Source: DSBG01 sp049975365 (GTDB lineage: Bacteria; Desulfobacterota; Desulfomonilia; UBA1062). From it: a stretch of DNA of 64,000 nt. A program made the translations under genes and the position numbers. The notes under the pieces are model-generated. The model saw nothing but the letters and a program-made list of their open reading frames with translations, did not search any database and was not told the DNA's origin. Below, in pieces: positions 17,623 to 25,419 of this stretch (positions are counted from its first letter, which is position 1; every line of letters begins with the position of its first letter). The stretch is from the NCBI GenBank assembly GCA_049975365.1, contig JBNGDS010000004.1, positions 28,879 to 92,878 of the forward strand, given 5' to 3'.

Positions 17623-19149
17623 TTACTGATCGAGACGGGGTGCCTTCATGACGTTCTCCATGAAGTGCTCCACCTGTCTCATCATGTTGTCATGGGATAC
17701 GATGCGCGGATCGCTCAGGTCGTAATCGAGGATGAGCAGAGGGATCCCCTTCTCTCGGCACTTCTCGCGCAGGATACCGTTCATGGCCTGGCCGCTCTTG
17801 CAGCCCACATGGTTGGCAACCAAGACCAAGTCGAGGTCGAACTGCTTCACCATGCGAAAGATGTCGTCCAGGTAGTTCTCCGCAGGCCCCCGGGTATGGC
17901 GGACCATGGGGCCATGCATGACGATCCTGCTCCATCCGCGCAGCATGGACTCGGGTGTCGAGGTGTCGATGGGCTCGAGGTGGTTATAGCTCATGCTGTC
18001 ATTCAGGATGGTCAGGCCATAAGTGCGTTCCGTCCAGTTGAATATGTCGGGGAAATGGAGAAAGGGCGGGTTCCAGCACACTGCCCGATACCGTTCGTTC
18101 ACCGTGGCCGGGAGATTGTCCTCTAGGTTCTTCCGGGCCAGCTTCACCAGACGCTCGAAGTGCTTCGTCGACTCCCTGAATTCGGGGGTCACGTTGAAGT
18201 GCCAGAGATGGCTCAGCCAAACGGCCTCGGAGGCAAGGGGGGCAGGCCTGACCCGAAGCATGTCCCACAGCTCCAGCTCCAGTTCCAGCATACGGTTGCG
18301 GTTTTCGCACATCTGCCTGAAGCGATCCCAATCCATGCGGCCGGGCGTGTGCTGCTCGAGGAATGCGATCATACCCTTCACGTCTTCAACGAAGAGGTCC
18401 ACTGCGCGTTCTGTGTGAAAATGATACGGCACGTCGAGGCGATAGATGGGTATACCGAAGGCCCTCTGGAAGAAGGAGTACGATGCCGCGCCAGCATCAC
18501 AGGGAAGGTTGGAGCTCACGATGGCCGTGCCCCCCGGCATGTGGCCCTTGAGAACCATGCCGATGGTCACCTTGGGAAGGCTGCATGAATCCGGATTGAT
18601 CCCCTCATTCTCCGCCTCGTCTATGTATTTCAGACAGACATCAGGATCCAGCATGGGAAGGACTATACCCATGGCCTCGAGCAGATAGCACCTCAGTCCC
18701 ATTGCATGAGCGATGTCAGGAGGGACCAGATCTTCGTTCAGGACCAGGCGGTCGGGGTCGAAGAACATCTCCCTGAGCAGCCACACGGTTCCTGCTACAA
18801 TGGTGTGCATGGTCATGCAGACTGCATCGTGATAGCGGCCGGTCCTCGCCTGGAGGAACCGTCTCGCCAGGGCGTTCACCTTCAGTAATGTCAGGATCCA
18901 GGGATTCCGGATGAGGGTCCGAATGGATCTTACCGGGCCGAGGGTGAAGATATATTCAATGAGAAACCTCATGATGACTGCATAGTTGAGAAGCCAGTAC
19001 CACATGTATACGGCCAGATCCCTGGGGCTCCGCGTGTGTACGAGGTATTGCGCCAGAGAGTTGTCCCAGAGTTTTATCCCTGTTTCCCTCAGACTGGCGA
19101 CCAGGAATTTTATGACAGCAATCATATTCTTCACGCCCGGAATCCTCAT
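17623..19149 (-). CDS. 2-hydroxyacyl-CoA dehydratase/benzoyl-CoA reductase-type subunit (long)
   Basis: About 508 residues, longer than the usual ~430. The conserved family part runs from IGMVLKGHMPGGTAIVSSNLP (Cys follows in PCDAGAASYSFF) through YRLDVPYHFH, AVCWNPPFLHFPDIF, LVANHVGCKSGQAMNGILRE to LLILDYDLSDPRI; the Cys in HVGCKSG and PCDAG are likely [4Fe-4S] ligands. The first ~170 residues are an extension with several hydrophobic stretches. I start at ATG 19149; 19122 is a possible alternative, and the frame is open to 19227 inside the previous gene. Forms a heterodimer with the 377-residue subunit upstream. Substrate unknown. Confidence 0.85.
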   Translation of the reverse strand: MRIPGVKNMIAVIKFLVASLRETGIKLWDNSLAQYLVHTRSPRDLAVYMWYWLLNYAVIMRFLIEYIFTLGPVRSIRTLIRNPWILTLLKVNALARRFLQARTGRYHDAVCMTMHTIVAGTVWLLREMFFDPDRLVLNEDLVPPDIAHAMGLRCYLLEAMGIVLPMLDPDVCLKYIDEAENEGINPDSCSLPKVTIGMVLKGHMPGGTAIVSSNLPCDAGAASYSFFQRAFGIPIYRLDVPYHFHTERAVDLFVEDVKGMIAFLEQHTPGRMDWDRFRQMCENRNRMLELELELWDMLRVRPAPLASEAVWLSHLWHFNVTPEFRESTKHFERLVKLARKNLEDNLPATVNERYRAVCWNPPFLHFPDIFNWTERTYGLTILNDSMSYNHLEPIDTSTPESMLRGWSRIVMHGPMVRHTRGPAENYLDDIFRMVKQFDLDLVLVANHVGCKSGQAMNGILREKCREKGIPLLILDYDLSDPRIVSHDNMMRQVEHFMENVMKAPRLDQ

Positions 19150-19159
19150 GTTCAGTCGT

Positions 19160-20293
19160 TTATTTGCCAAGACTCTCGATGAATGCCTGTACACGGGTAC
19201 GCAGCTGGCCTTCTCCTCCGGTGGCATATTCCCGCTCGAGTTTCAGGACCGGCACGCCTTTCTTTCTGAGTGCACTGACCAGGGGCATGGTATCCACTCC
19301 CCAGAGATCACAGAACTTGATGATCTCAATGACCACGCCGTCTGCACGGTATTCCTCTACTGTGTCGAGGATGTTTTCCAGCCGGCGATCGAAGTCCTCC
19401 ATCATGCGGGGGCACAGGGTCTTCTTGAACGTGTGCTCGGCCAGGCACCTGATGGGATGTACGCCTTGTTCCACAGGCATGAGCCCGGGAATGGACCCGG
19501 TGCAGAACCGGTCGGCCACCACGAGCCCTCCCTGTGATTCGATGATGGCGATGAATGCAGGATCGTGCAGATGCGCCCCAACCATCATGAGGCGTGCACG
19601 GTAGTCAGCATTCCCTTCTTCGTGTTCGATCTCCCTGTAGAATGACTCGATGGCGGGGAGGATCAGATCCTTCGGAGATGCGAGGGATGCCATGACGATC
19701 CGGTGAAAATCAGCTCCAGTCAGGGGGGGATGCAGTCTTTTCCTCAGGTCGCCTATAGAACGCATGATGCTGGAGAACCTGTTCCACCGGTCTATGGCCT
19801 CCTCGATGGAAGCAGTGCCCATATTGACACCGAAATAGTCAGAGAGTTTCTCCGCCAGGATCGAGAGTTCATCGGCAAGCCATGAAGTGGTGACGTCGTT
19901 CACCTTGCGCGGCACGTCGATGACGTGACTGAAAGCCGGCTTCCTGAGGTATTCGAGGTTGTCTATGAGGCGCTGCATGTGAGCGCACGAAGGCACGAAG
20001 ACCCACCCCTGGATGAGATCGTACCGGTCGTCCATAACAAACTCGAGCAGGCTGCGGGTATACGAACAGGTCAGCGACGACATGTAGTTGTCGGCGATCT
20101 CGGTCCCGGCAATTCCAGGGGCCATCAGACGAACCGGAAAGAGCCTGTCTGCCATGAGCAGCGCCTCGGGCACGAAGGAACAGGAATACCCAATGGGTAT
20201 GCGGCAGTCCTGTGAGGCCTGTTCGACAAGGGTGTTCTGAGGGCTTTCCAGGAGATCATCGAACAGGTGCATGGTCTTGGTAGGCATCCTCAC
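19160..20293 (-). CDS. 2-hydroxyacyl-CoA dehydratase/benzoyl-CoA reductase-type subunit (short), pair 1
   Basis: 377 residues, normal family length. Family marks: IPIGYSCSFVPEALLMAD (cluster Cys), VFVPSCAHMQRL (second Cys), VIDVPRKV, LMMVGAHLHDP, KTLCPRMMEDF, EIIKFCDLWGVDTM (third Cys) and VLKLEREYATGGEGQLRTRV at the end. These residues would hold a [4Fe-4S] cluster and shape the acyl-CoA pocket. Partner of the 508-residue subunit that starts 11 bases after its stop. Confidence 0.9.
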   Translation of the reverse strand: MRMPTKTMHLFDDLLESPQNTLVEQASQDCRIPIGYSCSFVPEALLMADRLFPVRLMAPGIAGTEIADNYMSSLTCSYTRSLLEFVMDDRYDLIQGWVFVPSCAHMQRLIDNLEYLRKPAFSHVIDVPRKVNDVTTSWLADELSILAEKLSDYFGVNMGTASIEEAIDRWNRFSSIMRSIGDLRKRLHPPLTGADFHRIVMASLASPKDLILPAIESFYREIEHEEGNADYRARLMMVGAHLHDPAFIAIIESQGGLVVADRFCTGSIPGLMPVEQGVHPIRCLAEHTFKKTLCPRMMEDFDRRLENILDTVEEYRADGVVIEIIKFCDLWGVDTMPLVSALRKKGVPVLKLEREYATGGEGQLRTRVQAFIESLGK

Positions 20294-20308
20294 AGCTACG
20301 TTCTCCCC

Positions 20309-21079
20309 TTATGTCAGTACGCCCATGGTTTCGAGGATGTGTTCAACAACGCCCAGGGTGGGGGAGGTGTCCGGGAGCTCCCTTAAAGACGTTCCCCTGA
20401 AATCGAAATCCCTGATGAGGTCGTCCTCTGCAATCCATCCGTAGATGGGTAGACCGGTCCTCGATCTGATGTCATTCACCTCTGCCTGGCTCTTCACCCG
20501 GTTGAGCACGAGCCCCAGGCTCCTGAAATCAACGGCCTTGTTGTCATGCGCAACATGGGCTATGGCGCCAACAACTCCTAGACCTTTGGCCGAGGTGTCC
20601 GAGATGAGTACCAGGTGATCGACGGTCTTCATGACTCGGCGGTTGATCTGCTCCACACCTGCCTCGCCGTCAATGATGACCACATCGAACGCATAAGCAA
20701 GTTCTACAAGGATGTCCTTGAGCAGTGAATTAACCTTGCAGTAGCACCCTTCATCCTCCGGCCTTCCGATGGCGAGCATGGCAAACCCGTCCTGCTCGTG
20801 AAGCGCATCGAACACCTCGTAGTCGAGCTGCCTCAGTGTCTGTGGCGCTCCCTGTGATGTGCCTTTTCTGATCTGGGAGATAAGCCCCTTTCTTATGTCG
20901 TCCACGGTTTTCCGGACAACCACCCCAAGGGCCACGGCAAGGCCGCACGCCGGGTCCGCATCGATGGCCAGGATCTTCCTGTTCCCGTTTTCGCTCAGAA
21001 GCTTCACCATGACGGCTGCCACTGAGGTCTTGCCTACACCCCCTTTGCCGCACAGCGCGATTCTCGTGGTATCACTCAT
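20309..21079 (-). CDS. CooC/AcsF-type nickel-insertion ATPase
   Basis: MinD/NifH-fold ATPase of 256 residues. Deviant Walker A GKGGVGKTS (residues 11-19), switch DADPACGLA, Walker B VVIIDGEAGVEQ. The CooC hallmark C-x-C is present as C112-Y-C114 in EGCYCKVN; in Rhodospirillum CooC these positions bind Ni between two monomers. CooC/AcsF proteins load nickel into CO dehydrogenase or acetyl-CoA synthase. No CODH catalytic subunit is in the window; the only related client is the ACS-like protein encoded immediately upstream, whose stop overlaps this start by eight bases. Confidence 0.85.
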   Translation of the reverse strand: MSDTTRIALCGKGGVGKTSVAAVMVKLLSENGNRKILAIDADPACGLAVALGVVVRKTVDDIRKGLISQIRKGTSQGAPQTLRQLDYEVFDALHEQDGFAMLAIGRPEDEGCYCKVNSLLKDILVELAYAFDVVIIDGEAGVEQINRRVMKTVDHLVLISDTSAKGLGVVGAIAHVAHDNKAVDFRSLGLVLNRVKSQAEVNDIRSRTGLPIYGWIAEDDLIRDFDFRGTSLRELPDTSPTLGVVEHILETMGVLT

Positions 21080-21809
21080 TTCTTGCCTCTCTCTTCTTGC
21101 TCTGCATAGAAAGCCTCATGGATTTGAGCTGCTCCGCATCGGCACATACATCCTGGTATTCGCAGGATTCGCAGTCGAAATCGAGCTCGAGGGCCATCTT
21201 GTCCATGGCCGCAATGATCCTTGCAGCCGGGGCGACGATTTCGCGCAGCTCAGTAACATCTTCGGGTGACGAGGTGACCATGATCACTTCCACGGATTGG
21301 ACATAGTCCCTGGCGTGGAACAGCCTCATGAGTGCCGATGCGAGTATCTGCGTTGAGAATCCCGACTGGATCGCCTCCCTGCTGATTCTGCACCACTCCT
21401 TCTGGTACTGGGACACGGCCCTGATCATGAACCCCTTCAGATCGAGGTCGTAACGGAGAAAGTCCATGTCACGGTGCCGATCGTAAGTATTCTCTTCAGT
21501 GAAGCCGACCACCCCTGCCAGGACCACCTTTCCGAAGGGCAATGCCGGGTTCCCGGTTTCAGTGAAATCCGGACCGACGAGGGTGATACGTCCGTGCGAG
21601 ACTTCGGCCAGGTCTCCCGACCAGAGCAGACTGCTCACTGATTCCACATCAGGGCTTCCCAGCTCGAGGCCCAGGTCTTCTTTCATCACGATGCCCCTGT
21701 GGCCGCCAACGGGCCAGGTGAATGCGGGGTGCTCCGACCAGCAGCGTTTATTCGGACGGGACTCGATGAAGTCACGCACTTTGTGGATGATGTCTAAGAA
21801 GAGTTCCAT
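21072..21809 (-). CDS. protein resembling the middle domain of acetyl-CoA synthase beta subunit (AcsB/CdhC)
   Basis: 245 residues. From memory of the AcsB sequence, the order LELGSPDVESVSSLLWSG, GRITLVGPDFTE, LPFGKVVLAGVVG, then ISREAIQSGFSTQILASALM and VEVIMVTSSPEDVTELREI lines up with the AcsB segment VEMGGNRTPAFELVR, GKIEVIGPDID, LPLGILVDIYG, VSKDAVAKGFRFKNYGEIL, VQVTIFTDEAKVKEYMEV. The tail has C213-x2-C216-x5-C222 (FDCESCEYQDVC) where AcsB has its first A-cluster cysteines, but the remaining A-cluster domain is missing. So it is a truncated ACS-like protein, perhaps a metal- or CoA-binding partner of the reductases. Coupled to the CooC-like gene. Function inferred only. Confidence 0.55.
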   Translation of the reverse strand: MELFLDIIHKVRDFIESRPNKRCWSEHPAFTWPVGGHRGIVMKEDLGLELGSPDVESVSSLLWSGDLAEVSHGRITLVGPDFTETGNPALPFGKVVLAGVVGFTEENTYDRHRDMDFLRYDLDLKGFMIRAVSQYQKEWCRISREAIQSGFSTQILASALMRLFHARDYVQSVEVIMVTSSPEDVTELREIVAPAARIIAAMDKMALELDFDCESCEYQDVCADAEQLKSMRLSMQSKKREARNE

Positions 21810-21826
21810 GTTACCGGATACAGTTC

Positions 21827-22612
21827 CTAGCTGTCCCTTGCAGCCATCTCACGTGCCATGACAGCCGCCCCCAGGGCGCCGATGATCTGAGGGTCAGTCT
21901 CCATCTTCCTGAGTTTCACCCCAAGGGCCTCTTCAAGGGCGCTGAACATGCCGATATTCTTCGCTACCCCGCCGGTCATGGTGATTTCTCTGGAGAGCTC
22001 GATCCCCTTGGCAAGGGATGCGACCCGGTGCGCCATGGCCCTGTGGAGGCCGTGGATGATGTCGGGGATATCTCTGCCGTTGTTGATGAGGGAGATGATT
22101 TCCGTCTCGGCAAACACAACGCACTGGTTGGAGATCGTCACGGGATTCCGTGCCTGGAATGAAAGTTCACCCATGTCCTCGAGGCATACACCCAAAGCAC
22201 TTGCCATGATCTCGAGAAATCTCCCGGTACCGGATGCACATTTATCGTTGTAGGCATAGCGGATCACGTTCCCGTTCTCATCCAGCCGGATGGCCTTGGC
22301 ATCCTGCCCTCCGATGTCGATGACCATGCGGACCTCCGGGATGAGCCACTGGGCGCCCATCCCGTGGCAGGCGATCTCGGATTCGACTGCAGTGGAAAAT
22401 GGGATGTGGTTTCTTCCATATCCGGTTCCGACGCAGGATTTGATCTCGCTCAGCGGTATACCTGCCTGTGCAAGGGCTGCACCCATAACTTCCCGGGCAG
22501 ATTCTTCCGGCTCGGGGCGGGCGAGAATGACTTCAGAGGCAACGATGTCTCCGTTTTTCATGATGACGGCCTTGGCACTCAGGGATCCAACATCACATCC
22601 TGCAACGTACAT
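21827..22612 (-). CDS. dehydratase/reductase activator ATPase (HgdC/BcrAD type), copy 2
   Basis: 261 residues, same family as copies 1 and 3. Seen: AGCDVGSLSAKAVIMK, VGTGYGRNHIP, VIDIGGQDAKAIRLD, cluster Cys in NDKCASGTGRFLE, second Cys in NQCVVFAETEIISL, ITMTGGVAKNIGM and DPQIIGALGAAVMARE. It is encoded four bases after copy 3, and the two differ along their length, so they could form a heterodimer like BcrA/BcrD of ATP-dependent benzoyl-CoA reductase instead of a homodimer. Confidence 0.92.
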   Translation of the reverse strand: MYVAGCDVGSLSAKAVIMKNGDIVASEVILARPEPEESAREVMGAALAQAGIPLSEIKSCVGTGYGRNHIPFSTAVESEIACHGMGAQWLIPEVRMVIDIGGQDAKAIRLDENGNVIRYAYNDKCASGTGRFLEIMASALGVCLEDMGELSFQARNPVTISNQCVVFAETEIISLINNGRDIPDIIHGLHRAMAHRVASLAKGIELSREITMTGGVAKNIGMFSALEEALGVKLRKMETDPQIIGALGAAVMAREMAARDS

Positions 22613-22616
22613 CTGT

Positions 22617-23396
22617 TCACCCTCCTATCTTCTCACGCGCATACACAGCCGCACCCAGGGCTCCGACGAGCTGCGGATCGATCCTCAGACGCCGCACCTT
22701 CACGTCGAGCATCCGCTCGAGGGCAGCAACGACACCGGCATTCTTTGCCACTCCACCTGTCATGCAGACATCCTTTTCCACACCCACACTGCGGGCCAGG
22801 ATCGCCACTCTGGCAGCCATGGCCTGGTTGACGGCGGATGCGATATCGGCCTTGGATCGTTTTTCATTCAGGTGGTGAATGACTTCGGCCTGGGCCCACA
22901 CCGTGCAGGTCGATGCGAGGGAGAGCGGGTTTTTTGCCTGGTGTGAAAGCCTTCCCAGTTCATCGAGTTCAAGACCCAGTATATGTGCCATCACCTCGAG
23001 AAACCGGCCAGTTCCGGCAGCGCACTTGTCGTTGGTAAAGAACTTTACCACGCCGCCTTTCGCATCGAGTTTTATTGCCTTGCAGTCCTGTCCGCCGACA
23101 TCGATGACGGTCCTCGCTGTAGGCATGAGCCATTGTGCGCCTTTCGCATGACAGGTAATCTCTGAGACAGCCGTGCTCACGAACGGAATCCGTTCCCGTC
23201 CATAGCCGGTTCCTACACAGAACGTGATCGTGTCCATGGAAAGGCCCGCAGACGAGAGAGCGGCTTCCATCACCTCGCGGGCGGATGCTTCAGGGTTGAA
23301 CCCAGACCTGATGATCGCCTGGGACAGAACCCGTTTATTGTTGAGAATGACTGCCTTGGTGGTCAGAGAACCCACGTCACAACCGGCAACAATCAT
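22617..23396 (-). CDS. dehydratase/reductase activator ATPase (HgdC/BcrAD type), copy 3
   Basis: 259 residues. Seen: AGCDVGSLTTKAVILN, VGTGYGRERIPF, VIDVGGQDCKAIKLD, cluster Cys in NDKCAAGTGRFLE, second Cys in ASTCTVWAQAEVIHHL (the usual FAESEV is replaced by WAQAEV), MTGGVAKNAGV and DPQLVGALGAAVYARE. The start overlaps the end of the small upstream gene (ATGA). Order in transcription is short subunit, long subunit, two small proteins, this activator, copy 2, close to bcrC-bcrB-bcrA-bcrD. Confidence 0.92.
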   Translation of the reverse strand: MIVAGCDVGSLTTKAVILNNKRVLSQAIIRSGFNPEASAREVMEAALSSAGLSMDTITFCVGTGYGRERIPFVSTAVSEITCHAKGAQWLMPTARTVIDVGGQDCKAIKLDAKGGVVKFFTNDKCAAGTGRFLEVMAHILGLELDELGRLSHQAKNPLSLASTCTVWAQAEVIHHLNEKRSKADIASAVNQAMAARVAILARSVGVEKDVCMTGGVAKNAGVVAALERMLDVKVRRLRIDPQLVGALGAAVYAREKIGG

Positions 23397-23626
23397 GCGA
23401 CTATCCTCCTCAGTTGAAAGAATTCGCTCGTTGTGTCTGTCAGGATCACGCTCATCATTAACCTGTCGCGACAGCGCATTAGGTTGCAGATCCCAGGGAC
23501 CGCGCTGGGCATGATACTCATGAGGTCGATGCGTTCAGAGACCGGCCGGTCCTGGTTCGGTGCATCATGGATGATGGTTCCAAAGATATTCTCCTCCGGA
23601 TACCTGAGATCCTGGTTCTCGTTCAT
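23393..23626 (-). CDS. small protein of unknown function in reductase operon (77 aa)
   Basis: Not recognised. It begins MNENQDLRYPEENIFGTIIHD and ends SEFFQLRRIV; composition is mixed with one Cys pair region (GICNLMRC). Support for being real: ATG at 23626 with AAGGA eight bases upstream (a TTG three bases earlier is also possible), position between two tightly packed genes, and a four-base overlap with activator copy 3. The possible C-x5-C could be structural or bind metal. Confidence 0.5.
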   Translation of the reverse strand: MNENQDLRYPEENIFGTIIHDAPNQDRPVSERIDLMSIMPSAVPGICNLMRCRDRLMMSVILTDTTSEFFQLRRIVA

Positions 23627-23636
23627 CAACGCGTCC

Positions 23637-23879
23637 TTACAGGGTCATACTGATGCGTGCACCCTGCCTGATCCTCTGGATATAGAGCTTCGAGCGCTCT
23701 TTCAGCACAACCATGTCCGTCTTGCGCTCGATGTACTGCAGTGCAGGGATGGCTTCTTCCCTGAACAGGGTCAGGCTGTCGATTGCCCGCTGCCGCTCCA
23801 CCAGGACCCTGGAGCTGTCCATGGCAATGTTCTTCAAGACCTCGATTGCGATCGCTTCCTTCTCATTTTCCGTCTCCAT
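23637..23879 (-). CDS. small helical protein of unknown function in reductase operon (80 aa)
   Basis: Not recognised. Highly charged and helix-favouring (NEKEAIAIEVLKNIAMDSS, LTLFREEAIPALQYIER), no Cys, no membrane segment. The ATG at 23879 has an excellent AGGAGG ribosome site six bases upstream, and the gene sits in line between the long dehydratase subunit and the 77-residue gene, so I consider it real. Could be an assembly or stability partner of the reductase; this is a guess from position. Confidence 0.6.
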   Translation of the reverse strand: METENEKEAIAIEVLKNIAMDSSRVLVERQRAIDSLTLFREEAIPALQYIERKTDMVVLKERSKLYIQRIRQGARISMTL

Positions 23880-23998
23880 ACATCCTCCTGAACCTTATTC
23901 AGGCAACCCTGACAGACATCCGGATCTCGGATATCGGTTCCATCTCCTATCAGAGAGAGTGTATTCAGCCCCTATGACACCTGTGCTCGACATCCTTG

Positions 23999-25402
23999 TC
24001 ATGTGCCGAGCCCCCGCAGGTGTATGAACTCGCTTATTTTGTCGGTCACAGCTTCCCATGACTGGACACGGTCGTCGAACGCATCTGCATAGAGAATCAG
24101 GGTCGGGATTCCGCTGCGCTCGAGATCCCGGGCATAGGATTTGACCATTCCCCAGGTGTTCCTGCACCCGATGGTCCCAAAATAGGCCACGAAGTCTGCC
24201 TTCATGACCCTGGTCATGATGAGCGTGTCGTCGAGCCACATGTTGGGCGCGTCATACGGGCCCCGGATGGATTTCACCATGGGCATGCGTGACATCTGCA
24301 TAGCGAGCGAATCGATCATGTCCTCGAGGGTGTCTCGTTTCATCGTGAACACGGCATCTTCCCGTTCACTGCTGTAGGGTGCCTCGTCTTCCCAGAAGGT
24401 GCTCAGGATGCAGCCCAGGTGCGAGATCTCGTTGCGGTCAAGAAAAGACCACAGCCTCAGGTCCGTGGTGTAGTGATCGATGTAGGAAAAAAACCCCCGG
24501 AGGCGTTCTCTCCCTGTGCTCATGCCGGAGACCCCTCTGGCGGCGTTCTCTTTGATCCTTTTCAGCATGGACCGGAGCAGATCGGTGAAGTCTTTCGTCC
24601 CCCCCATGAGAAAGTTCCCGGAGTAGAGAAAGAGGTTGAAGATCGGGGGGATGGGGGAGGGGACAAGCCGCTGAAATTCTGTGAATTCATTGATGAGTTC
24701 GGTCTGAAGCTCGATCTCGGCAACGATCTCCCTGAGCCTGTCGATATCCAGTCTGTTCCCTGTCTGCTCCTCGAGAAAGGATACAAGATTCATGAAATCC
24801 TGCCTGTGAAACATGCCGGCCCGCTCATCGGTTAAAGTCGGGGGGTAGCAGAGCTGGTAGAAGGGGATATCAAGGTACGCGGAGGCGAACGAGTAGGAGT
24901 TGGCGTTCGTATCGCAGATGCCGGGTGAATCGCAGATGATCATGTCAGGTCTGACCCCGAGCCCCGCCAGATATGCGCCGAGGGCACCGCGCTGTGATGA
25001 ACAGGATGTCTCGGTGAATCCCACCTCGCAGCAGTAGTCAAGGTATTCCCCGGTTCCACGCTGGAGTATGAACGTGCCGAACACGGTCATGGGCTCAAGC
25101 AGGAGTGGAACGATATCGAAGGCGTACAGGATCGGTGGAGCGAAGCAGAAGGTTGTCATGGCCACTTTTCTGCCGTTGTCATGGGCAGAGAGGATGGTTT
25201 GCAGATAGTTTGCGAGGAGTTTCATGAGCAGAATACCCGGTTCTCCCTGGCGAATGATGGCATCAAGGGCATCACGGAAATGGGGGATGAGACTGAGCAG
25301 CGTCTCATACTCCTTGGATGAACCGTCGTAGGTAACAGAGGCGTTCTCGATGATGCTCCAGATGTTCCAGTCGTAATTGTACTCTCTGGTTTCCCGTTTC
25401 AT
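23999..25402 (-). CDS. 2-hydroxyacyl-CoA dehydratase/benzoyl-CoA reductase-type subunit (long), pair 2
   Basis: 467 residues. Family marks: VAMTTFCFAPPILYAFDIVP, FTETSCSSQRGALGAYLAG (cluster Cys), MIICDSPGICDTNANSYSFA (Cys), YQLCYPPTLTDERA, YFGTIGCRNTWGMVKSYARD (Cys) and PTLILYADAFDDRVQSWEAV. The many conserved Cys fit [4Fe-4S] binding. It lies 17 bases after the 377-residue partner. The BcrB/HgdA-like and BcrC/HgdB-like pairing followed by two activators suggests a complete ATP-driven reductase or dehydratase. Confidence 0.88.
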   Translation of the reverse strand: MKRETREYNYDWNIWSIIENASVTYDGSSKEYETLLSLIPHFRDALDAIIRQGEPGILLMKLLANYLQTILSAHDNGRKVAMTTFCFAPPILYAFDIVPLLLEPMTVFGTFILQRGTGEYLDYCCEVGFTETSCSSQRGALGAYLAGLGVRPDMIICDSPGICDTNANSYSFASAYLDIPFYQLCYPPTLTDERAGMFHRQDFMNLVSFLEEQTGNRLDIDRLREIVAEIELQTELINEFTEFQRLVPSPIPPIFNLFLYSGNFLMGGTKDFTDLLRSMLKRIKENAARGVSGMSTGRERLRGFFSYIDHYTTDLRLWSFLDRNEISHLGCILSTFWEDEAPYSSEREDAVFTMKRDTLEDMIDSLAMQMSRMPMVKSIRGPYDAPNMWLDDTLIMTRVMKADFVAYFGTIGCRNTWGMVKSYARDLERSGIPTLILYADAFDDRVQSWEAVTDKISEFIHLRGLGT

Positions 25403-25419
25403 GCGTCAATCCTTATCTT

